From assembly GCA_031268525.1 (NCBI GenBank), contig JAIRXA010000043.1:1-8896 (forward strand): 8,896 bases of DNA. The letters run 5' to 3'. Within the stretch, counting starts at the first letter, position 1. Each line of letters starts with the position of its first letter. The notes beneath the pieces are model-generated. The model ran no database searches, was not told the origin of the DNA, and worked only from the letters and a program-made list of their open reading frames with translations. The translations under genes and the position numbers were made by a program. This document shows positions 1 through 4,862 of the stretch, piece after piece. Source of the stretch: Coriobacteriales bacterium (GTDB lineage: Bacteria > Actinomycetota > Coriobacteriia > Coriobacteriales > UBA8131).

Positions 1-1743
1 AACGCTCTTCCCGGCACTATGGTAGACCGCGTGACGACCGAAGGTCAGCGTGCGTCCACAGGCCGTACCGACGATGAGCTCGGGATAGTTGTTTGCAAAG
101 AAGTTTCCACTCACGTCGCCGACGGCGTACAGACCCTCGATGATGTTCTTGTCCGTGTCGAGCACCTGCATATCAGGGGTGATGGTCAGGCCGTCGATGG
201 TGGTCAGCAGTGCCCCGCCAAGCGTGACGCCATAGTAGGGTGGCGTATCGATGGCGGAAAGACGGAACGACTCCTTACCAAAGTCCTCATCGACCTGTTT
301 TTCATTGAGCTCATTGTAACGCGCAACAGTCGTGACAAAGGCGTCGACGGGTATCTCCAATTTCTCAGCCAGCTCCTCAATGGTGTCAGCCTGCACAACG
401 GCTCCGAGCTCTATCTCCTGAGCGAATGCCTTGGAGGGGTCGCCCTCGCCCAGGGCCAGCAGGATCATCGGTCCGATCTTCGAACAGCCAATCGTCGCAA
501 AACGCATGACATCTTCTGCTGCGCTGGCGTCAAAGATCTGGATATAGGTACCGTTCTTGCGCGTGGCCGCCGCGTGGGTGATGAAGTCATAGGGAGTCGA
601 CTCATTGGCAAAACGCCGTCCATTGAGGTCGACCTTCAAGAAAGGCTGGCTTCCAAACACGAATTGCATGATCGGGCCGGGGAAGGCCCTCTCGTCGCCC
701 TCGCCGACATAGCCCGCCGCCATGCCGGGCGGCACCGCGCCACGGTCAAAGATCATCGCCGTACCTTCGATGTCTTTGGAAGCGCCGACGTGCAGGGCGG
801 CTTTCATGCCCGAACCGTCGTTTCCGGGGTTATAGCTGTTGGAGGTACAGCAGGCGGGAACAAGAGGGATCAGGGCATCGATCATCGTAGGATTGTTGGC
901 ATAACCGCCCGTTGCAAGAATGATGTTTCGGGCATTGATCTGCAGGTAGCTGCCATCGCTTCGCGAAAAGATACCACCGGTCACGGGGCCGTTGCCCTCG
1001 CGGATGAGCTTTTCCAGACGATGCTCGTAGTGGATGATGTTGCCAGCATCAAGGACGATCTGCTCCAAGGCGCCGTTGCGGCTGGGGCCTCCCATCGTGG
1101 TGGGGCCTCCCATCACGGGCATGCCTTGCTGTCCACCATAGATATGCTGTACCGGCGGAATGTACCAGTTACCCTCAGGGCCCAACACGGTATCGAAGTC
1201 GGCCACCGGGCCGAGCACCGTATCGAGCCAGTCAATCATTGCGGCACTTTCGTTGATCCAGACCTTGATGACATTCTGGTCGACTTTGTTTGAAGCATAT
1301 TTTGAGAGCTCAAAAAGGATCTTCTGAGGATCGACCTCGAGCCCCGCCTCGCGGGTATAGTGGCTGTTGACGGCGCCGATCCACACGCGATCCTCCGTAT
1401 AGGCGGGGTTCTTCTCGGCGAGTACAAAGTCGATGCCGAGCTCAACCGCGGTCGCCGCCGCCACCAGCCCGCCGTTGCCCGCGCCAACGATCAACAGATC
1501 GGTATCGACGGTCTCGGTGATCGAAGCCGGATCAATCTCAGGCGCGCTGCCAAGCCAACCCACGCCTTCAGACGCCGCTACCGGACTCCCGCCAGGGGTG
1601 ATTTCTTCCGCAGACTTCGGAGCGCAGGCTCCCAATGTCCCCGTAGCCGCCAGGGCACCTGCGGCGCCAGCCCCCATCAGAAATGAACGCCGCGATAGTG
1701 TCCTTTCTGGAATATCCTCAAAGTCCCTCTGTGTGTCAAGCAT
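1..1743 (-). CDS. Tat-exported FAD-dependent oxidoreductase (fumarate reductase/KSTD-like flavoprotein), 3' end cut by window
   Basis: Open from ATG 1743 to the left edge: 581 residues without a stop, probably missing only a short C-terminus because the last conserved block is present. Residues 17-22 (SRRSFL) are a twin-arginine motif, followed by an Ala/Gly-rich hydrophobic stretch ending in LGAC (C40), a possible lipobox, so the protein is likely exported folded and perhaps lipid-anchored. The FAD dinucleotide motif is GAGNGG (87-92) with the ribose-binding acid at E110; further FAD-fold blocks are ILATGG (275-280), NDGSGM (308-313), GRRFANESTPYD (375-386) and the C-terminal GLYAVGDVSG (537-546) through TFGR (567-570). 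Family knowledge: such proteins reduce or dehydrogenate small organic molecules, drawing electrons from or giving them to a membrane redox chain. The fumarate-binding Arg/His/Arg set appears replaced (see findings), so the substrate is unknown. No cytochrome subunit is visible in the window. A strong SD (GAGGAGG, 5 nt before ATG) supports the start. Transcribed divergently from the LuxR-type regulator. Confidence 0.93.
   Translation of the reverse strand, partial: MLDTQRDFEDIPERTLSRRSFLMGAGAAGALAATGTLGACAPKSAEEITPGGSPVAASEGVGWLGSAPEIDPASITETVDTDLLIVGAGNGGLVAAATAVELGIDFVLAEKNPAYTEDRVWIGAVNSHYTREAGLEVDPQKILFELSKYASNKVDQNVIKVWINESAAMIDWLDTVLGPVADFDTVLGPEGNWYIPPVQHIYGGQQGMPVMGGPTTMGGPSRNGALEQIVLDAGNIIHYEHRLEKLIREGNGPVTGGIFSRSDGSYLQINARNIILATGGYANNPTMIDALIPLVPACCTSNSYNPGNDGSGMKAALHVGASKDIEGTAMIFDRGAVPPGMAAGYVGEGDERAFPGPIMQFVFGSQPFLKVDLNGRRFANESTPYDFITHAAATRKNGTYIQIFDASAAEDVMRFATIGCSKIGPMILLALGEGDPSKAFAQEIELGAVVQADTIEELAEKLEIPVDAFVTTVARYNELNEKQVDEDFGKESFRLSAIDTPPYYGVTLGGALLTTIDGLTITPDMQVLDTDKNIIEGLYAVGDVSGNFFANNYPELIVGTACGRTLTFGRHAVYHSAGKSV
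1083..1114 (-). repeat. 18-bp in-frame near-duplication inside the flavoprotein gene
   Basis: On the plus strand TGGGGCCTCCCATC occurs at 1083-1096 and again at 1101-1114, an exact 14-bp repeat with an 18-bp period. It encodes the doubled peptide MGGPTT-MGGPSR (residues 211-222), so the duplication keeps the frame and adds or repeats six residues in the substrate-domain region of the protein. Confidence 0.85.
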
Positions 1744-1748
1744 GTCGT

Positions 1749-1755
1749 CCTCCTC
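1749..1755 (-). promoter_or_regulatory. Ribosome binding site of the flavoprotein gene
   Basis: The minus strand reads GAGGAGG, then five bases, then ATG (1743-1741). It is a near-perfect Shine-Dalgarno sequence at ideal spacing and fixes the start upstream of the Tat signal. Confidence 0.85.
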
Positions 1756-1772
1756 ATCCTGATTACCTGCTC

Positions 1773-1790
1773 GCTCTCTCATGCGAGAGC
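1773..1790 (-). promoter_or_regulatory. Inverted repeat in the 5' leader of the flavoprotein gene
   Basis: GCTCTC (1773-1778) and GAGAGC (1785-1790) are perfect complements around a 6-nt loop; a register shift gives CTCTC-ATGC-GAGAG. It lies about 20 nt upstream of the ribosome binding site. It could be an mRNA hairpin in the leader or a protein site; nothing in the sequence distinguishes these. Confidence 0.35.
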
Positions 1791-1800
1791 CTTACGCTCC

Positions 1801-1809
1801 AAGGTAGCA
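1801..1809 (-). promoter_or_regulatory. Candidate extended -10 for the flavoprotein gene
   Basis: Read on the minus strand, TGC precedes TACCTT, which keeps the three most conserved -10 bases (first T, second A, last T) and the TGn extension. No good -35 is correctly spaced: TTGGAA at 1826-1821 is only 14 nt away. That would fit an activator-dependent promoter, with the GGGGTGAA half-site near -37 and the palindrome centre near -66. Weak evidence. Confidence 0.22.
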
Positions 1810-1827
1810 AGCCTGATAGATTCCAAG

Positions 1828-1835
1828 TTCACCCC
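1828..1835. promoter_or_regulatory. Single operator half-site
   Basis: TTCACCCC repeats one arm of the palindrome at 1850-1870. On the minus strand the two GGGGTGAA copies are in the same orientation, 23 bp apart, about two helical turns, so two regulator dimers could sit on the same DNA face. Inferred to be a secondary binding site for the neighbouring LuxR-type protein. Confidence 0.45.
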
Positions 1836-1849
1836 AAAGCCCGTAAACC

Positions 1850-1870
1850 TTTCACCCCCTTGGGGTGAAA
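1850..1870. promoter_or_regulatory. Perfect palindrome, candidate operator between the divergent genes
   Basis: TTTCACCCC (1850-1858), spacer CTT, GGGGTGAAA (1862-1870): nine of nine arm bases pair. It sits near the middle of the intergenic region, about 107 bp from the flavoprotein start and about 91 bp from the regulator start. LuxR-type helix-turn-helix domains bind as dimers to such inverted repeats, so this is the best candidate site for the adjacent regulator. As RNA it would also form a 9-bp hairpin, but no U-run follows on either strand, so a terminator is unlikely. Confidence 0.65.
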
Positions 1871-1950
1871 TCGAGTGGTCGGAAGGCGGATTACCCACTT
1901 GCCGAACTCACGATCCCTGGCCTTCTGTTACGGTATGCAGACATACAGAT

Positions 1951-1956
1951 GGAGAG
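1951..1956 (+). promoter_or_regulatory. Ribosome binding site that decides the regulator start
   Basis: GGAGAG lies four bases before ATG 1961. The longer in-frame start (GTG 1865) lies inside the palindrome and has no Shine-Dalgarno sequence, and ATG 1949 overlaps this site, so ATG 1961 is preferred. Confidence 0.55.
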
Positions 1957-1960
1957 ACTC

Positions 1961-3484
1961 ATGCATGCATCATCACGGCAGATGACGCCGCGGCCGCTCG
2001 TGGCGCCTCAGACAGTGCCGCTTTCGTCGAGCCAGGGTGGCGGATACCCCGTCCACTTCGCGCGCTGTGTGATGGCGATGACCTTGCTCAGTTTGGAGTT
2101 GCGGCTGGTCAACTACAGCTTGTTCCCCCTGTTTAACGACATCTTCCCCGCTGCGCGCGAGATATCAACCGTCTTTGGAATACTGTTGATGTTTCTGGCG
2201 GCTCTGGTTTCCCTCCGTGCGCCCTGGACTCTCGGCCTGCGGTTCCTGGCACCGCTCGCCATACTTCTGGTGGTGGCGGGTGAAGCTCTGGCGCTTCTGG
2301 GCGTCGCCCTCGATTCGTCTCTTCTGGTGCTGCTCGGACCCTGCCTGCGAGTCGTCGGTGACCTGTGGTTTTTCATGCTCGTCGGCCTGGCGCTCATCGG
2401 CATGAAGACAGAGCAGGGATTCTATTGCCTGATACTGGCTCTTCTGCTCGCCGCTCTGACAGAAAGTCTGCTGGCGTTTGCGCCAGCTGCCGTATCCATC
2501 GCCCTGATGTTCGTCTCGCCACTCCTCATCGTCTGGCTTGCAGGGGACATGGCACAGCCTTTCCTTGTGCAGGCTGCCAGCGCCCCTGCTCCAACCGAGC
2601 TCTCGATAACCGCGCCATCTTCCTTTTTGCCCCTGTGGCATAAACTGTTCATCATCATCCTCATCTTCTCAGCCGCACTTGGCTTTTCGCTCACCTTTCG
2701 TTCCGAAGCCAGCAACCCCCCACTCGTGTTGCTCTCGTTTGTGCCCATCGCCCTTATTGCCCTCGTCTCATTCGTCATGCGTCGACGCACCAATTTTGAT
2801 GCCATTTTCACGGTCTGCACCCTGTTGGTGATTGCGGGTTACCTTGCCATTATCGTGACTCCACTGGGATTCATCTCCCCTCTCCTACCTCTGCCCAACA
2901 CCTTGTTGGCGGCAGGTTCTGACTGCTTTACCCTGGTCTTTTATTCAGTCCTCATCTCCATCGGGCGCCGCAATCCTCTTGGCGCCGTACCTGCCCTCCT
3001 CCTTGGTCATGCCATAAGCTCCCTGGGCATCATCTTCGGTACCAGCATCGGGCATCTGAGCAACAGCGCAGCCCCCCTGGGCTCCCCCACCGAATCGCTG
3101 CCCGTTGTGGTGCTCGTTTTTCTCATCGTGGCGTTCTGCCTCATCGGCATCCGCGATTTCAGTTTTGAGCGCACCATTGAGGGCATCACGCCGGTCATGC
3201 CGATCATGCCCGGTACAGTACCTGATACGTTCACCACATCTGCACACGGGTCTGCTGATCACGATTTCCTTGAGATTTCATGCGAACATCTGGTACAACT
3301 CCACAGTCTCACACCTCGTGAGGCCGAAATACTCGAACTGTTGGCGCGCGGTCGCAATGGACGAGCCATCTGCGACAAACTCGTGCTGTCGCGTAACACG
3401 GTAAAAACCCACGTTCGCAATATCTACGCCAAGCTCGACGTACACTCGCAACAGGAGATCATCGACCTCGTCGAGTATTCCTGA
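1961..3484 (+). CDS. Membrane-embedded LuxR-family transcriptional regulator (about 12 TM segments plus C-terminal HTH)
   Basis: 507 aa from ATG 1961. After a polar N-terminus of about 30 residues come roughly twelve hydrophobic segments (about residues 35-400), with no recognisable periplasmic sensor domain. A short Pro/Thr/Ser-rich linker leads to a LuxR/GerE helix-turn-helix at about 449-505: LTPREAEILELLARG, then the recognition-helix region SRNTVKTHVRNIYAKL, the classic signature. Family knowledge: such MFS-like membrane LuxR proteins are abundant in Eggerthella and relatives and typically control a neighbouring metabolic gene. Here the divergent flavoprotein gene is the natural target, and the palindrome at 1850-1870 the natural site. 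Inference: the membrane domain senses a ligand, perhaps the flavoprotein's substrate, but no ligand can be named. The frame is open upstream to GTG 1865 (539 aa), which I consider less likely. No convincing -35/-10 pair was found; TGTTACGGT at 1926-1934 is a poor extended -10. Confidence 0.9.
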   Translation: MHASSRQMTPRPLVAPQTVPLSSSQGGGYPVHFARCVMAMTLLSLELRLVNYSLFPLFNDIFPAAREISTVFGILLMFLAALVSLRAPWTLGLRFLAPLAILLVVAGEALALLGVALDSSLLVLLGPCLRVVGDLWFFMLVGLALIGMKTEQGFYCLILALLLAALTESLLAFAPAAVSIALMFVSPLLIVWLAGDMAQPFLVQAASAPAPTELSITAPSSFLPLWHKLFIIILIFSAALGFSLTFRSEASNPPLVLLSFVPIALIALVSFVMRRRTNFDAIFTVCTLLVIAGYLAIIVTPLGFISPLLPLPNTLLAAGSDCFTLVFYSVLISIGRRNPLGAVPALLLGHAISSLGIIFGTSIGHLSNSAAPLGSPTESLPVVVLVFLIVAFCLIGIRDFSFERTIEGITPVMPIMPGTVPDTFTTSAHGSADHDFLEISCEHLVQLHSLTPREAEILELLARGRNGRAICDKLVLSRNTVKTHVRNIYAKLDVHSQQEIIDLVEYS

Positions 3485-3519
3485 GGGATTCCTGAATTCC
3501 TGAATTCCTGAATTCCTGA
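3477..3519. repeat. 8-bp direct repeat, ATTCCTGA x5, starting in the regulator stop codon
   Basis: ATTCCTGA occurs at 3477-3484, then after an inserted GGG four more exact copies run head to tail at 3488-3495, 3496-3503, 3504-3511 and 3512-3519. The TGA of the first copy is the regulator's stop codon. Each junction of the four tandem copies makes GAATTC. No rho-independent terminator is visible here. Confidence 0.95.
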
Positions 3520-3548
3520 AGGCGCCCCTACCCATAACGCGTGAATAC

Positions 3549-3557
3549 TGATAGAAT
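3549..3557 (+). promoter_or_regulatory. Extended -10 promoter for rpmF and downstream genes
   Basis: TGATAGAAT combines the TGn extension (3549-3551) with TAGAAT (3552-3557), five of six matches to TATAAT. The -35 position at 17-bp spacing reads TACCCA (3529-3534), only three of six, as is usual for extended -10 promoters. A transcript would start around 3563-3564, giving an untranslated leader of about 105 nt before rpmF. Confidence 0.55.
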
Positions 3558-3560
3558 AGC

Positions 3561-3606
3561 GGGTTGCGTCTCACAGGCGACTTCATGAACGTTCAGGACG
3601 CATCCC
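3561..3606 (+). promoter_or_regulatory. Structured leader at the 5' end of the predicted rpmF transcript
   Basis: GGGTTGCGTC (3561-3570) pairs with GACGCATCCC (3597-3606) except for one T-T mismatch, giving nine base pairs. The loop contains the 10-bp palindrome TGAACGTTCA (3586-3595). Further on, CCGCC (3622-3626) and GGCGG (3632-3636) form a short hairpin 20 nt before the ribosome binding site. Such leaders often control ribosomal protein genes, but I do not recognise this as a known class. Confidence 0.35.
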
Positions 3607-3655
3607 GACAACAACGGTTATCCGCCGATCAGGCGGCATGGCACAACGGTACGAT

Positions 3656-3660
3656 GGAGG
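3656..3660 (+). promoter_or_regulatory. Ribosome binding site of rpmF
   Basis: GGAGG is eight bases before ATG 3669. It decides the start: the frame is open upstream to TTG 3564 and ATG 3585, but L32 proteins begin with MAVPK. Confidence 0.8.
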
Positions 3661-3668
3661 ATACGACG

Positions 3669-3848
3669 ATGGCAGTCCCCAAGCGAAAGACCGGTCGAGC
3701 GGTCACCCATGCGCGTCGCAGCGCCAACAGCAAGCTCAAAGAGGCTCCGCGCTCACTCTGCCCGCAGTGTGGAGCGGTCAAGATTCCGCACAATGTCTGC
3801 GGCAACTGTGGCTATTACAAGGGTCGCGAGGTCATCGTCACCGAGTAA
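3669..3848 (+). CDS. rpmF: 50S ribosomal protein L32 (bL32), zinc-ribbon form
   Basis: 59 aa, the normal length for bL32, beginning with the canonical MAVPKRKTGRAVTHARRS. The basic N-terminal half, rich in Lys/Arg/Ser, threads into 23S rRNA; the C-terminal half is a zinc ribbon with C31-x2-C34 and C44-x2-C47 intact. This is therefore the zinc-binding (C+) paralogue rather than the zinc-independent one made under zinc starvation in some bacteria. It is the first gene of the plus-strand housekeeping cluster and is followed 18 bp later by plsX, an order seen in many bacterial lineages. The DUF177 (YceD) gene that often precedes rpmF is absent; the flavoprotein/regulator pair lies there instead. 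Preceded by an extended -10 promoter and a structured leader. Confidence 0.97.
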   Translation: MAVPKRKTGRAVTHARRSANSKLKEAPRSLCPQCGAVKIPHNVCGNCGYYKGREVIVTE

Positions 3849-3866
3849 GGTCTCGAGCCTTCTTCT

Positions 3867-4862
3867 ATGATACAAAACGATACTATAATCACTATCGCGG
3901 TTGACGCCTTGGGCGGCGATGACGCTCCGCGGGTCGTGTTGGAAGGGGTCGAGCAGGCACTGGCCCTCGATTCCGCCCTGCACATCCTGCTCACCGGCCC
4001 CGCCGAGGTCGTCGAACCCTTCGCCGCGTCTAACACCCGCGTAGAGGCCGTGAGCACAAGCGAAGCCATTGCGATGGACGAGCATCCCGCTCAGGCCGTC
4101 CGCAGGAAGAAAGACTCCTCGATTGTCGTCGGCTGCAAACTCGTGAAAGAGGGCCGAGCGCAGGGGTTCTTCTCTGCTGGTTCAACCGGTGCCTGCATGG
4201 CCGCGGCAACGCTCTACATCGGTCGAATCAGGGGTGTGGCACGACCAGCCATCGTCTCGGTACTGCCCGCACCCGCAGGGCCTGTCGTGCTCACCGACAT
4301 CGGTGCGAACGCTGACGTCAAGCCAGATTATCTCGTGCAATTCGCTCAGATGGCGGCCGTCTACGCCGAACGCATCTGTGGCATTGACGCCCCTCGTATC
4401 GGCCTGCTCAACATCGGGTCGGAAGACAGCAAGGGCAGTCAATTGGCGCAGGAGGCGCATCGACTGCTCGCCAAAAAACTCCCGGGCTTCAAGGGCAATG
4501 TCGAGGGAACCGACCTGTTTGGCGGCGACTTTGATGTCGTCGTCACCGACGGATTCACGGGCAATGTCGTACTCAAGACCATTGAGGGCACCGTCTCTAC
4601 GCTGTTTGGACTGCTGAAGGAGGCCCTCACGGCCACAACCATCCGCAAACTGGGTGCCTCGCTGGTAATGAGTGGTCTGCGCGACCTGAAAAAGACCTTC
4701 AGTGCCGACGAGGTAGGCGGCGCTCCCCTGCTCGGCGTGGCTGGCAGCTGCATCATCGGACACGGCTCTTCTTCGGCCCATGCGATCGCCAGTGGCATCG
4801 CCGCGACCACTGCCTGCGTCCGCGCAGAGGTACCGCGGCAGATCGCGGAGTCGATCGACTGA
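3867..4862 (+). CDS. plsX: Phosphate acyltransferase PlsX
   Basis: 331 aa, typical family length. PlsX converts acyl-ACP plus inorganic phosphate to acyl-phosphate, which PlsY uses to acylate glycerol-3-phosphate, the first step of phospholipid synthesis in most bacteria; it is a peripheral membrane enzyme. Family blocks seen: N-terminal AVDALGGDDAP (11-21), SAGSTGA (102-108; usually SAGNTGA), LTDIGANAD, LNIGSEDSKGS, and VVVTDGFTGNVVLKTIEG near residue 225. The ATG at 3867 has no good Shine-Dalgarno sequence: the nearest AAGG overlaps the rpmF stop about 16 nt upstream. The protein N-terminus nevertheless aligns with the family, so translational coupling to rpmF is likely. Its TGA overlaps the rnc ATG by one base. 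No acpP or fab gene lies between plsX and rnc, unlike some Gram-positive and proteobacterial clusters. Confidence 0.97.
   Translation: MIQNDTIITIAVDALGGDDAPRVVLEGVEQALALDSALHILLTGPAEVVEPFAASNTRVEAVSTSEAIAMDEHPAQAVRRKKDSSIVVGCKLVKEGRAQGFFSAGSTGACMAAATLYIGRIRGVARPAIVSVLPAPAGPVVLTDIGANADVKPDYLVQFAQMAAVYAERICGIDAPRIGLLNIGSEDSKGSQLAQEAHRLLAKKLPGFKGNVEGTDLFGGDFDVVVTDGFTGNVVLKTIEGTVSTLFGLLKEALTATTIRKLGASLVMSGLRDLKKTFSADEVGGAPLLGVAGSCIIGHGSSSAHAIASGIAATTACVRAEVPRQIAESID

Noticed and set aside
19..1293. Long plus-strand open frame (424 codons) opposite the flavoprotein gene
   Set aside because: It is antisense to a gene with clear FAD, Tat and C-terminal family motifs, has no recognisable domain, and is the kind of shadow frame GC-rich coding DNA produces.
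1850..1870. Palindrome as a rho-independent terminator
   Set aside because: No T-run follows on either strand and it lies between two divergently transcribed gene starts, so an operator is the better reading.
3485..3548. Terminator after the regulator gene
   Set aside because: The ATTCCTGA repeats are direct, apart from 6-bp GAATTC junctions, and no GC-rich stem followed by a T-run was found.
3564..3668. In-frame N-terminal extension of L32 from TTG 3564 or ATG 3585
   Set aside because: L32 begins at the conserved MAVPK with GGAGG eight bases upstream; the extension overlaps the predicted leader and has no family resemblance.
3847..3861. AAGG/CCTT inverted repeat between rpmF and plsX as an attenuator
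   Set aside because: Only four base pairs around a 7-nt loop; too weak to support.
4182..4781. Minus-strand open frame of 199 codons inside plsX
   Set aside because: plsX shows family motifs on both sides and throughout; the antisense product has no recognisable feature.
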